From Gammaproteobacteria bacterium (GTDB lineage: Bacteria > Pseudomonadota > Gammaproteobacteria > Steroidobacterales > GCA-2729495), in the NCBI GenBank assembly GCA_030583605.1, contig CP129466.1, positions 3,045,001 through 3,109,000 of the forward strand: a stretch of DNA of 64,000 nucleotides. The letters are read 5' to 3'. Under the pieces are notes generated by a model. It did no database searches and was not told where the DNA came from. It saw only the letters and a program-made list of their open reading frames with translations. Positions 35,079 through 43,968 of the stretch are shown here, in pieces (position 1 is the stretch's first letter; every line of letters starts with the position of its first letter). Both the position numbers and the translations under genes were made by a program.

Positions 35079-35915
35079 TTGCTGTCCACCGCGATTCGTC
35101 CTCAAGGTCTCCTGATCGCGGCGCTGGCAGCGCTGCTGGCCGCCTGTGCCACCACCGAGCCCCGGCCCACAGGGCCGGTACTGCCCGAGCCGACAATGGA
35201 GAAGGCGCGGATCCCCGGCGTCACCCCGCCTCGAGCGCCCGACGCCAGCGAGCCGAGGTCCGCGAGCGGTAACCCGCCCTTCTACGAGGTCATGGGCCAA
35301 CGCTACTACGTGCTGCCGGAAAGCGCCGGTTACAGCGAGCAGGGGATCGCGTCGTGGTACGGCCGGGAGTTCCACGGGCGGCCCACTTCCAGTGGCGAGA
35401 CCTACGACATGTACGCGCTGACCGCGGCCCACAAGACGCTCCCGCTGCCCACCACCGCGCGTGTCACCAACCTGGACAGCGGCAAGTCCATCATCGTTCG
35501 CATCAATGACCGCGGCCCCTTCATGAAGGGGCGCCTGATCGATCTTTCATACGCCGCAGCGCGCGATCTCGGCTTTGTCAGCGCCGGCACTGCCCAGGTC
35601 GAAGTACAGGCACTCGCGGGGCCGGCGGTGGCGGGCGAGGCAGCCACTGGCACCATTTACGTCCAGATCGGCGCCTTCAGCCAGCCCGACAACGCCGAAG
35701 CACTGCGACGACAACTGCAACAGCAGGGTTTCGCGAACGCCGTCGTCCGCTATGATGGACAAGCCGAACCGGCGCTCTACCGCGTGCGCATCGGGCCGGT
35801 AAAGAACGCGGCCGAGTACGATGCGGTGGCTGCACGAGTCGACCGCCTCAATCTCGGCAAGCCGCGGCTGGTCCTCGAGGCGCCCGCTGCCGGTGGCGCC
35901 ATGCCGGGCGGCTGA
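35079..35915 (+). CDS. rlpA: Septal-ring lytic transglycosylase RlpA family lipoprotein
   Basis: A 278-residue lipoprotein starting at an inferred TTG (no ATG fits). The signal peptide ends in lipobox LLAAC. A double-psi beta-barrel (about 85-180: GIASWYGREFHGRPTSSGE, YALTAAHKTLPLPT, VRINDRGPF) carries the conserved Asp. A C-terminal SPOR domain (about 195-270) binds denuded glycan. RlpA cleaves denuded peptidoglycan in Pseudomonas. It follows mltB by 16 bp. The open frame extends upstream into mltB, so the exact start is uncertain. Confidence 0.92.
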   Translation: MLSTAIRPQGLLIAALAALLAACATTEPRPTGPVLPEPTMEKARIPGVTPPRAPDASEPRSASGNPPFYEVMGQRYYVLPESAGYSEQGIASWYGREFHGRPTSSGETYDMYALTAAHKTLPLPTTARVTNLDSGKSIIVRINDRGPFMKGRLIDLSYAAARDLGFVSAGTAQVEVQALAGPAVAGEAATGTIYVQIGAFSQPDNAEALRRQLQQQGFANAVVRYDGQAEPALYRVRIGPVKNAAEYDAVAARVDRLNLGKPRLVLEAPAAGGAMPGG

Positions 35916-35947
35916 GCGGCCCCTTTAAGACAATTCGGAGCGCGACC

Positions 35948-37105
35948 ATGAGAACCTCGCCGGGAGCCATCGGGCTTCTTGCCCTACTGCTTTTCTGCAC
36001 TGCCGCAACGGCGGCATTGCCGACCGTTCCGCCACCCCCGGAGATCGCGGCGAAGAGTTACGTGCTCATCGACTTCGCGACCGGCAAGGTGCTCGCCGCG
36101 CGCGATGAAAACACGCGCATGGAGCCGGCGAGCCTCACCAAGCTGATGACCGCCTATGCCGTCTACAAGGCGCTGCAGGCGGGGGCGGTCAAGATCACCG
36201 ACGACGTCCGGGTGAGCGAGCACGCCTGGCGCACCGGGGGCGCGGGCTCGGGTGGCTCCACCACGATGCTGCCGATCAACAGCTCCGCTCCGATGGAGGT
36301 CATGCTCAAGGGCATGATCATCCAGTCCGGCAATGACGCGAGCATCGCGCTCGCGGAACATGTCAGCGGCTCGGAAGACGCCTTTTCGGACGTCATGAAC
36401 CAGCATGCGCAGGAACTGGGCATGACCAACAGTCATTTCGTCAACAGCACCGGGCTGCCGCACCCGGATCACTACACCTCGGCCGCCGACATCGCGAAGC
36501 TCTCGCGCGCCATCATTGCGGAGTTCCCCGAGCACTACCGCTGGTACTCCGAGAAGGAATTCGTCTTCAACAACATTCGCCAGGGCAATCGCAACCTGCT
36601 CCTCTATCGCGACCCCACGGTGGACGGCATCAAGACCGGGCACACCCAGAGCGCCGGCTACTGCCTGGCGGCCTCCGCCAAGCGCGACGACATGCGGCTG
36701 ATTTCGGTCGTCATGGCAATGGAGAGCGAGCAGGCCCGGGCCAAGGCATCGCAGGAGCTCCTGAACTACGGCTTTCGCTTCTACGAAACCCGCAGGGTTC
36801 AGCAGGCCGGTGAGCAGATCGCGCAATCACGCGTCTGGAAAGGCGTGGCGGAAACGGTCGGCCTGGGTGTCAACGCCGACCTCTGGCTCACCATTCCCCG
36901 CGGCACCGCCGACCAGCTCAGCAGCAAACCGGAGGCACCCCGTGACCTGATTGCGCCGGTCGCCCAGGGCCAGCCAGTCGGCAGCCTGCGGATCGAACTC
37001 GCCGGCGAGCCGCTCGCCGAGACGCCTCTCGTGGCGCTGGCCGCCGTGGAGGAAGGGTCGCTGTGGCGCCAGGCGGTGGACACCGCGCTGCTCTGGTTCG
37101 AGTAG
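35948..37105 (+). CDS. dacC: D-alanyl-D-alanine carboxypeptidase (PBP5/6 family)
   Basis: A 385-residue periplasmic low-molecular-mass PBP that removes the terminal D-Ala from pentapeptide stems. A signal peptide (residues 1-22), SxxK in EPASLTKLMTAY, SxN in IQSGNDASIALAEH and KTG in IKTGHTQSAGYCL are all present. A C-terminal beta domain (about 280-365) and a terminal amphipathic segment ALLWFE suit membrane attachment. It could equally be called DacA. It lies between rlpA and the D-amino-acid transaminase gene, as in Pseudomonas-type clusters. Confidence 0.96.
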   Translation: MRTSPGAIGLLALLLFCTAATAALPTVPPPPEIAAKSYVLIDFATGKVLAARDENTRMEPASLTKLMTAYAVYKALQAGAVKITDDVRVSEHAWRTGGAGSGGSTTMLPINSSAPMEVMLKGMIIQSGNDASIALAEHVSGSEDAFSDVMNQHAQELGMTNSHFVNSTGLPHPDHYTSAADIAKLSRAIIAEFPEHYRWYSEKEFVFNNIRQGNRNLLLYRDPTVDGIKTGHTQSAGYCLAASAKRDDMRLISVVMAMESEQARAKASQELLNYGFRFYETRRVQQAGEQIAQSRVWKGVAETVGLGVNADLWLTIPRGTADQLSSKPEAPRDLIAPVAQGQPVGSLRIELAGEPLAETPLVALAAVEEGSLWRQAVDTALLWFE

Positions 37106-37131
37106 GACAGCGCCGGGTTCCCGCGCCGACC

Positions 37132-37992
37132 ATGGCGCAGTCGCTGCCCATCGCCTACCTGAACGGCCGCTTTCTGCCGGTTGCAGAAGCGCGCATCTCG
37201 CCGCTCGATCGCGGCTTCCTGTTTGCGGATGCCGTGTACGAGGTGATCGCGGTCTACGACGGCCGGCCGCTGCTGCTCGATGCGCATCTCGCGCGCCTCG
37301 CGCGCAGCCTGGCCGAGCTGCGTATCGCCAATCCCCACGCAGAGGCCGCCTGGCGCGACATCGTCGCGCAGCTGATCGCACGCAATCGCGAGGCGGGCGC
37401 AGGCGCGGACATGGGCATCTACGTACACGTCAGCCGCGGTGCCGACCGTGGCCGCGACCACCTGCTCCCGACCGGACTCGCGCCGACTGTGTTTGCCATG
37501 GCGAGCCCGCTGGCTCCCGCCGATCCCGACACGCCGGGGGTGAGCGCCATCACGGGGCCCGACCCCCGCTGGGCCCGCTGCGACATCAAGAGCACGGCGC
37601 TGCTCGCCAACGTGCTGCTGCGCGACGCCGCGCGCCAGGCAGGCGCCGGCGAGTACATCATGCTGCGCGACGGCTTCGTCACCGAAGGCGCCGGCAGCTC
37701 GGTCGTCATCGTCGAGGGCGGCACGCTGGTGAGTCGCGCCGACAGCACCGCCATCCTGCCGGGCACGACACTGCGACTCGTCAGGGAAGTGGCGGCGACG
37801 GCCGGCTTCGGCTACCGTGAGGAATCGATCCACGAGGCGCGCCTGCGCGCGGCGGACGAGATCTGGCTGACCGCCGCCATGCGCGGCGTTGCGCCGGTCA
37901 CCCGCCTCGACGGGGTGCCGGTCGGCGCCGGCGTGCCGGGACCAGTGTGGCGCGTGGTAGCCCAGGCTTATGAAATTCGTAAACGAAACTGA
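37132..37992 (+). CDS. dat: D-amino-acid transaminase
   Basis: A 286-residue class IV PLP aminotransferase. Evidence is ISPLDRGFLFADAVYEVIAVYDG near the N-terminus (residues about 21-43, with the arginine/tyrosine active-site positions), the PLP lysine in CDIKSTALLANVLL and EGAGSSVVIVEGG. The match is to D-Ala transaminase rather than IlvE, in agreement with its place next to dacC: it interconverts D-Ala and D-Glu for peptidoglycan. The ATG at 37132 gives the family length. Its 3' end overlaps ybeD by 23 bases. Confidence 0.93.
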   Translation: MAQSLPIAYLNGRFLPVAEARISPLDRGFLFADAVYEVIAVYDGRPLLLDAHLARLARSLAELRIANPHAEAAWRDIVAQLIARNREAGAGADMGIYVHVSRGADRGRDHLLPTGLAPTVFAMASPLAPADPDTPGVSAITGPDPRWARCDIKSTALLANVLLRDAARQAGAGEYIMLRDGFVTEGAGSSVVIVEGGTLVSRADSTAILPGTTLRLVREVAATAGFGYREESIHEARLRAADEIWLTAAMRGVAPVTRLDGVPVGAGVPGPVWRVVAQAYEIRKRN

Positions 37993-38254
37993 CCACGAAT
38001 CACCGTTTACGTTTCCGTGCCGCTTCCCGATCAAGGTCATGGGCCGGCACGAGGCGGAGTTCGAGGCGCAGGTGGTTGCGCTCATCAGCGAGCACTCCGG
38101 AACGGAGATCCCGGCCGCAAGCGTGCGCACGCGCGCAAGCAGCAACGGGCGTTTTCTCGCCGTGACCATCACGATAGACGCCGAGAGCCGCGAGCAGCTC
38201 GATGCCATCTATCGGGCCCTGACGGCAGCCGAGCAGGTCCTGTTCGTGCTGTGA
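37970..38254 (+). CDS. ybeD: DUF493 family protein YbeD
   Basis: A 94-residue cytoplasmic protein with the YbeD pattern FTFPCRFPIKVMG, SVRTRASSNGRFLAVTITI and AIYRALTAAEQVLFVL, an ACT-like fold. It sits between the transaminase and lipB, as ybeD does next to lipB in E. coli. The molecular role is not established. Its start lies inside the preceding gene. Confidence 0.93.
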   Translation: MKFVNETDHESPFTFPCRFPIKVMGRHEAEFEAQVVALISEHSGTEIPAASVRTRASSNGRFLAVTITIDAESREQLDAIYRALTAAEQVLFVL

Positions 38255-38256
38255 CG

Positions 38257-38853
38257 ATGCGGGTGCGCCGGCCGGGCCTGGTGGATTACCGCGTGGCTTT
38301 CGACGACATGGTGCGGTTCACCATGGAGCGCGACCCCGGCACCCCTGACGAACTCTGGCTGCTGCAACACCCGCCGGTGTTCACGCTCGGCATGAACGCG
38401 GACCCGGCCCACGTGCTCGACGCCGGCGACATTCCCGTCGTGCGTGTCGATCGTGGCGGTCAGGTGACCTATCACGGACCCGGCCAGGTCGTCGCCTACG
38501 TCTTGCTCGACCTCGGGCGCCGGCACCTCGGCGTCCGCGCGCTGGTGAGCCTGCTGGAAGACGTCGTCGTCGCGACCCTCGCCCGGTACGACATCCGCGC
38601 TGCGAGCCGGCCCGCAGCTCCGGGTGTCTACGTGGATGGCGCCAAGATCGCGAGCCTCGGGCTGCGCGTACGCCGGGGCGCGAGCTACCACGGACTCGCA
38701 CTCAATGTGGACATGGACCTCGCGCCGTTCGCCCGCATCAATCCCTGCGGTTATCCGGGGATCGAGGTCACCCAGGTCGCCGCGCTCGGCGGTCCGGCGG
38801 ATGCCGATCGGGTCAGTCGCGACCTGGAGGAAGAGCTGCTCGCGCGGCTGTAG
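38257..38853 (+). CDS. lipB: Octanoyltransferase LipB
   Basis: A 198-residue enzyme that moves octanoate from acyl carrier protein to lipoyl domains. Motifs are LLQHPPVFTLGMNAD, VRVDRGGQVTYHGPGQVVAY, the catalytic Lys in GAKIASLGLRVRRG and the acyl-binding Cys in INPCGYPGIEVTQ. ATG at 38257, with a GTG two codons upstream, 2 bp after ybeD. lipA, its usual neighbour, is not downstream; an unrelated gene on the opposite strand follows. Confidence 0.97.
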   Translation: MRVRRPGLVDYRVAFDDMVRFTMERDPGTPDELWLLQHPPVFTLGMNADPAHVLDAGDIPVVRVDRGGQVTYHGPGQVVAYVLLDLGRRHLGVRALVSLLEDVVVATLARYDIRAASRPAAPGVYVDGAKIASLGLRVRRGASYHGLALNVDMDLAPFARINPCGYPGIEVTQVAALGGPADADRVSRDLEEELLARL

Positions 38854-38873
38854 GCACGACGCGAGGCGCGACC

Positions 38874-38917
38874 GGGAAAAAGGGGGTCGGAGTCATGACT
38901 CCGACCCCGTTTTTCCC
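38874..38917. repeat. Perfect palindromic element after lipB (likely terminator)
   Basis: A 26-bp perfect palindrome (GGGGTCGGAGTCA and its complement, 38883-38908) extended to 22-base arms by GGGAAAAA and TTTTTCCC with one mismatch. It lies between convergent genes, 21 bp after the lipB stop. The flanking A and T runs would let it act as a bidirectional intrinsic terminator. The motif has the look of a dispersed palindromic repeat. Confidence 0.75.
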
Positions 38918-38936
38918 GACCCCCTATTTCTTCAAC

Positions 38937-40739
38937 TCACGGCGGCACGGTACCCGACGGCCCCGCCGGCTTGCCGAAGAATGCCCGGAAATGGGCCAGG
39001 TCGACGAAATTCACCTGGCCATTGCCGTCAAAATCGGCGTCCGCGTCGCTGCCGCCGAAGCGTGCCCGGAACAGCGCCAGATCAGCGAAGTTAACCATGC
39101 CGCCGCTGTTGTTGAGGTCGCCGTCACAGAGATTCCCGTACTGGTCGCCGTCGGTGTCGCGCTGATTGACATTGGCGACCTGGATGCAGTTGTCCGCTTC
39201 ATCGGCAATACCGTCGCCGTCGGCATCGGCGACCACGCGCAGGACCAGCGAGGTGCCGTCGCCCTCCGTGTGGAAGGCGAGCCCGGCCGGTCCGCCGGTG
39301 ACGGAGTTCGCAAGCGTATCGGCGCCGTTGATGCCCTCCGTGGCCGTGAGCCAGGTGTAGCTCTCGCCTGCCGCCGGCGGCTGCAGGAACCGGTACTCGA
39401 CCAGCCCGCCCGTGAAGGTCGCCGCACCGGTGATGGCGAGCACATCGTGCTCGCCGGGCGACGAAATCTCGATCACCAGCGCCCCGCCGGTGAGCGCGAA
39501 GTCGCCGTCCACCGTCAGGGTTCCCGGCGAATCGCCGGGGCTGATGGTGGCGTTCGATTCCGCGTCCACCGGCCCCTGGAGCGTGCCGCTGCCGCCCAGG
39601 AAGCCCTGGATCTTGATCAACGCGGCCTGCATGGAGCCGCTGACGTAAGTGGCGGCGGCGCCTATCGCTTCATAGCTGCCGCTGCCGGACACGCTCGCTC
39701 CGCCCTCCACGTAGAAACTGCCGCTGTTCGTGATCGTGCCGTCGTTCTGCGTCGTGGTTCCGCTGCGGTTCACCCAGGTGCCGATGTTGTCGATCGCGCC
39801 CCCCACGGCGTTGGTCACGCTGGCCGCGCCGCTGTTCACCACGGAGGCGGCGTTGCGGATGGTGCCGGAACTATCGATCGAGCCGCCATTCGCAAGGTCG
39901 CCAGAGTTCTCGAGTTCCCCCTCATTGACGACACTGCCGAAGTTCGTGAGCCACCCCGAACTGGAGAACTGGCCGCCGGCGGCATTCGTGAGTTTGGCCG
40001 GAAGATCGTTGAAGAAACCGCCGGAGTTGTCGAACGAGCCCGAGTTTTCGCCATCACCGTAGTTGGTCACCGAGCCGTTGTTGATGATATCGCCCGCATT
40101 GCCGAACAAGTCGTCGAGTGCGGCGAAATGCACCGACTCGCTGTCGTTCACGGTCACCGACTCCCCCGGTCCAATGACGACGGGCGAGAGCGCGACATCG
40201 ACGAAGCCCACGTAGACGTTGGTGAAGGAATAGACGGCGTCGTTGAAGTCGAGATCGCCGCCGCCGAACTGGTCCTCGAAGCTGACCGTCACCCCTGCAT
40301 CGGGATCGCTGGTGTCGAACTCAAACACCGCGTGCGGCAGGCGGTCGGGGTTGAGGGGCAACATGCCGTCACCGGTGAAGAAGCCGAAGTTATAGCTCGC
40401 CGGACTGCCCGGATTCGGGATGAAAAACGCCTGGTTGCGAATGAAGAGCACCGTCTCCGGCAGGAAAGTGCCGAGCGGCACCGTCGTGTCGGGCGGGGTC
40501 GTATGGTTGTTGAAAATCGGGCCGATGAAGGTCGGCGCGTCGAGGAACAGCTCGTTGTCGTAAAGTGCAGCCGGATCGCCGAGGAATTTCGCTTCGACCA
40601 CCGTCGGCGCGCCCTCCGTGACGCGCAGGCTCGCACCGATGATCCGTACGATGTCGGCGCTCGCCGGGCTGGCGGCGCAAATGGCAGTGACGACGCCCGT
40701 GAGCAACGCGCGCCACCCGCACGGCAAGCACAGTTTCAT
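38937..40739 (-). CDS. Secreted DUF4114 protein with beta-helix-like repeats and C-terminal dockerin-like calcium motifs
   Basis: A 600-residue protein. A signal peptide (residues 1-28, cleavage near ASA) is followed by a DUF4114-type domain (about 30-165, with FEDQFGGGDLDFNDAVYSF). Next comes a region of N-x-G-rich short repeats (about 190-340) that suggests a beta-solenoid. An autotransporter-like stretch (GTLQGPVDAESNATISPGDS) and thrombospondin type 3-like Asp loops (DADGDGIADEADNC) follow. The C-terminus has two dockerin-like EF-hand halves (DLNNSGGMVNFADLALFRARF and DFDGNGQVNFVDLAHFRAFF, each about 20 residues). No barrel or LPXTG is present. It is probably a calcium-stabilised cell-surface or secreted structural protein; function unknown. 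GGAGA precedes the ATG at 40739. Confidence 0.8.
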   Translation of the reverse strand: MKLCLPCGWRALLTGVVTAICAASPASADIVRIIGASLRVTEGAPTVVEAKFLGDPAALYDNELFLDAPTFIGPIFNNHTTPPDTTVPLGTFLPETVLFIRNQAFFIPNPGSPASYNFGFFTGDGMLPLNPDRLPHAVFEFDTSDPDAGVTVSFEDQFGGGDLDFNDAVYSFTNVYVGFVDVALSPVVIGPGESVTVNDSESVHFAALDDLFGNAGDIINNGSVTNYGDGENSGSFDNSGGFFNDLPAKLTNAAGGQFSSSGWLTNFGSVVNEGELENSGDLANGGSIDSSGTIRNAASVVNSGAASVTNAVGGAIDNIGTWVNRSGTTTQNDGTITNSGSFYVEGGASVSGSGSYEAIGAAATYVSGSMQAALIKIQGFLGGSGTLQGPVDAESNATISPGDSPGTLTVDGDFALTGGALVIEISSPGEHDVLAITGAATFTGGLVEYRFLQPPAAGESYTWLTATEGINGADTLANSVTGGPAGLAFHTEGDGTSLVLRVVADADGDGIADEADNCIQVANVNQRDTDGDQYGNLCDGDLNNSGGMVNFADLALFRARFGGSDADADFDGNGQVNFVDLAHFRAFFGKPAGPSGTVPP

Positions 40740-41108
40740 GATTGCGTCTCCAGCGTACCGGGCCCGGCTGGGAACGGGACTAATGCACCGCGGACGGTCA
40801 CGATCGAACCCTCCTGGCACCCTTTCTGTTCTCTGGTTTTCGGGTGGAGGTCAGTCCGACTCTAAACCCCTCTCGCAAGGGCTGGCAACAACGTGTGCGG
40901 ACAGAGCGGATGGCCGGTGCAGGAAGACTGGTCAACCCATTGTTTAATATCGGTGCCGGAGCATTTGAATATCTACGTTAGCCGCAGGCCCGTAACGCCG
41001 CGGGGCGCGATGATACGGGGCGGATGCTGACCAGCAAAAACCGGTAGCGAGCCGGATGATCAAACAGGCAAACTCTCCAGCGCCATTTCGCCGCGCGATG
41101 GGCTCTGG
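40740..41108. other. Non-coding gap
   Basis: About 370 bp between the DUF4114 gene start and the end of the GFA-like gene. It must contain the promoter of the minus-strand DUF4114 gene. An AT-rich patch near 40938-40975 stands out from the GC-rich surroundings. No gene or clear site is recognised. Confidence 0.35.
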
Positions 41109-41693
41109 TCAGGCTGCACTGTTGAACTGCTCGAGTTCGGCTGCTGAAAGAACGCGCGGTGTGACCACCGTGGCGCCGGAGCTGTCGAAGAACGGGGACG
41201 CATGGCGTTCCCGAAATAGCCGGGCCGACACGACAATACCCAGGAGCCTGAACATGAAACCCGGTAGCCGGCCTCCCTCTGGTTTCGGATCACCGATGGC
41301 GGAACTCGTGTTGACCCTCGCCACCTTTGAGCCGAAGGCGCCAGCAACCTGCTCGCCCGCCAGACAGGAGTGAATCAGCCCAACGAAGGCCCATTTCGGG
41401 TCGCGCATCGTATTACCGATAGGCGTGTTGCAACAGGACGCGTACCACCGCAGCATTCCGGCTTCAGTCAGGCGCACCGCCGCAAGGCGCTCGAGTCCGG
41501 ACGAGAACCGGACTCGAACCTGGGCCACTTGAACGATATCCGTCCCGCCCGACTGGTCGAGAATCTCGGAGGCACGGCCCAGGAAGCGTGCAAACGCCTG
41601 GCAGTCCTTGCAGTAGCAGCGCACGCGGTTATTGATCGACCCGTCTGCAACGGTGCCTTGGACTGCGCCGCAGCGACAACGTATTGGGTTCAT
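41109..41693 (-). CDS. GFA-like zinc protein (DUF6151 type)
   Basis: A 194-residue protein with an N-terminal CRCGAVQG, CYCKDCQAFARFLG and later SCCNTPIGNT cysteine pattern. This is the zinc-binding layout of the glutathione-dependent formaldehyde-activating (GFA/CENP-V) superfamily. The middle and C-terminal parts fit the DUF6151 subgroup better than true Gfa. Catalysis is not established for this subgroup. The ATG at 41693 is directly before the first motif. It stands alone. Confidence 0.75.
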   Translation of the reverse strand: MNPIRCRCGAVQGTVADGSINNRVRCYCKDCQAFARFLGRASEILDQSGGTDIVQVAQVRVRFSSGLERLAAVRLTEAGMLRWYASCCNTPIGNTMRDPKWAFVGLIHSCLAGEQVAGAFGSKVARVNTSSAIGDPKPEGGRLPGFMFRLLGIVVSARLFRERHASPFFDSSGATVVTPRVLSAAELEQFNSAA

Positions 41694-41831
41694 GCACGGG
41701 GAGTATAGAAGGGGGTGTTGGTGCGGGCGAAAGCTTGAGCGCCAACGTTTGGCCTCAGGCCTCAGGCCGCGGCTCGGGAAAGTTCGAGCCTGCATTCGTC
41801 TGCAGCGTTATAACCCCTCGGACCGGGGTGG

Positions 41832-43091
41832 CTAGCCGGGCCGGTAGCGCTCCAGCGTCAGGCCGGCGAGGTCGATCTCGGGCTTGCGGCCGGAGAGCAG
41901 GTCGGCGATCACGCGCCCGGTGCCGGCGGCCATGGTCCAGCCGAGCGTGCCGTGGCCGGTGGCGAGAAAGAGGTTGTCATAGGGCGTGGCGCCGACGATG
42001 GGCGTGCCATCGGGCGTCATCGGGCGCAGCCCGCACCAGAACTCGGCTTGCTCGACGTCACCGCCGCGCGGGAAGAGGTCGGTCACCACGTGCTCGAGCG
42101 TGCTGCGGCGTGCATCGCGCAGCGCGAGCGAATAGCCGGCGAGCTCAGCCGTACCGCCGACGCGGATGCGGTTGCCGAGGCGGGTGACCGCGACCTTGTG
42201 GGTCTCGTCCATGATCGTCGACTCGGGCGCGAAACGGGCGTCTGCGATGGGCAGCGTAATCGAGTAGCCCTTCACCGGGTAGACCGGCAGGGGGATCTTC
42301 AGCGGCGCCAGCAGGCCTGCGGTGTAGCTGCCGAGCGCGGCGAGATAGGCGTCGGCGCGCAGCACGCCACCGCGCGTCTGCACTCCGCTGATGCGACCGC
42401 CCTCGGCGAGCAGAGCCTCGATCGGGGTTTCGAAGACGAAGGTTGCTCCCGACGACTCGGCGAGCGCCGCGATCGCGTTGGTGAACTTGAAGCAATCGCC
42501 CGTTTCGTCGCCCGGCAGCCGCAGGGCGCCGACGAACTTCTCCTTCACGAGCGACAGTGCAGGTTCGACGGCGCAGAAGCCGTCGCGGTCGAGCAGCTCC
42601 CAGTCGACACCGTGGCGCTTCAGGATCTCGATGTCCTGCGCGGTCGCATCGAGCTGCCTGGTGGTGCGAAAGAGCTGCAAGGTGCCGAGCGTGCGCTCGT
42701 CGTAGGCGATACCGGTGTCAGCCCGAAGCTGCACCATGCAATCGCGGCTGTACTCCGCGAGCCTGACCATGCGCGCCTTGTTGACCCGGTAGCGCGCCGC
42801 CGTGCAATTGCGCAGCATCGACGCACCCCAGCGCCACAATGCCGGGTCGAGCATCGGCCAGATGACGAGCGGGCGGTGGCGCATCAGCAGCCACTTGATC
42901 GCCTTCAGCGGCACCCCGGGCCCCGCCCAGGGCGCCGAGTATCCGGGCGAGATCTCGCCCGCATTCGCATAGCTCGCCTCGAGCGCCGGTGCGCGCTGGC
43001 GGTCGAGCACCGTCACCCGGTGGCCGGAGCGGGCCAGATAATAGGCAGCGGTGGTGCCGATCACGCCGCTGCCAAGGATCATCACGTGCAT
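41832..43091 (-). CDS. dadA: D-amino-acid dehydrogenase small subunit DadA
   Basis: A 419-residue FAD-dependent oxidoreductase that deaminates D-amino acids such as D-Ala to keto acids, passing electrons to the respiratory chain. Motifs are [19 protein letters not shown] (FAD-binding GxGxxG), [36 protein letters not shown] substrate region and [18 protein letters not shown]. The ATG at 43091 is preceded by a GGGTGG-type ribosome-binding site. No dadX racemase is adjacent. It is followed on the same strand by nothing, and lies downstream of the hutD-like gene. Confidence 0.95.
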   Translation of the reverse strand: MHVMILGSGVIGTTAAYYLARSGHRVTVLDRQRAPALEASYANAGEISPGYSAPWAGPGVPLKAIKWLLMRHRPLVIWPMLDPALWRWGASMLRNCTAARYRVNKARMVRLAEYSRDCMVQLRADTGIAYDERTLGTLQLFRTTRQLDATAQDIEILKRHGVDWELLDRDGFCAVEPALSLVKEKFVGALRLPGDETGDCFKFTNAIAALAESSGATFVFETPIEALLAEGGRISGVQTRGGVLRADAYLAALGSYTAGLLAPLKIPLPVYPVKGYSITLPIADARFAPESTIMDETHKVAVTRLGNRIRVGGTAELAGYSLALRDARRSTLEHVVTDLFPRGGDVEQAEFWCGLRPMTPDGTPIVGATPYDNLFLATGHGTLGWTMAAGTGRVIADLLSGRKPEIDLAGLTLERYRPG

Positions 43092-43200
43092 GGTTCGCCA
43101 CCCTTTACCCGGCACTGCGAGGCCCACTCACGCACCGAGCGGCCTGCCAGACATATTAATGAAAGGCTTCTCAGGTCCGGGCGTCACCGTCAGGCCGGAT

Positions 43201-43821
43201 TCAGCCTGGACGGCCTTGCCCCGGGCAGCAGGGCACCGGCTGGGGCGTGCTGCCCGGCCGGATGCTCACTGCGATCAGCCGCGCGTCGTCAGCCAGCGGC
43301 GTGGCGGTCCACGCGAACTCTTCATCGGCCCAGCAGATCCCCGCCTGCGGCCCGAGCCTGGTATCGCCACCAGCCTGCAGCGACCAGGCGCCGCTGGCGG
43401 CGAACACCAGTCCGTGGCGGCTCGACGCGGCCGCGGCGCTCGTGAACACTTGCACGTCCGCTGCCAGGGCGGCGCGCCGGGTCATGACATTGAAATCGCG
43501 CGAGTCGCCATCCAGCAGTTCGCAGTCGCAGGCGTGATCGCCGGAAAAATGCAGCGGCTGGTCGCACTGATCGAGCCGATGATCGAGGCCCTGGCCGGGC
43601 GAGCGCAGCCACACGCCGCCACCTTCCAGCAGCAGGATGACGCGGTCGACCCCGGGGAACACCGAGAACGGCCCGCCGGCGTGAATGCCGGCCACGCTGA
43701 CGCGCCAATGAAAGTCACTCAGCCCGGCGCCCGGTGGCCAGCAGATGATTTCCTGCGTCAGGCCGCCGCCGTTCTTCCATGGGGCCGGGGTGATGACCTG
43801 CAAATCAAATACGCGGTACAT
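43201..43821 (-). CDS. HutD/Ves family cupin protein
   Basis: A 206-residue cupin-like protein with the family signatures PAPWKNGGGLTQEI, FHWRVSVAGIHAGGPFSVFPGVDR and a central DFNVMTRR. HutD proteins occur near histidine-utilisation genes in pseudomonads, and Ves in E. coli is cold-related; biochemical function is unclear. No hut genes are nearby. It lies 109 bp upstream of dadA on the same strand. Confidence 0.85.
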   Translation of the reverse strand: MYRVFDLQVITPAPWKNGGGLTQEIICWPPGAGLSDFHWRVSVAGIHAGGPFSVFPGVDRVILLLEGGGVWLRSPGQGLDHRLDQCDQPLHFSGDHACDCELLDGDSRDFNVMTRRAALAADVQVFTSAAAASSRHGLVFAASGAWSLQAGGDTRLGPQAGICWADEEFAWTATPLADDARLIAVSIRPGSTPQPVPCCPGQGRPG

Positions 43822-43968
43822 GGCCCGCGATTCTGCACCAGACGCCGCTCGTCGGGGCCGGTCGCGTCACACGAGGTTGCATCAGGTTGCGCGCACGCGG
43901 GCCGTCACGGGAGACGAGCGCGCACAACGCGGCGTTGTGAATGCGCGGGCACGGCGGTCGAGCGGGCG

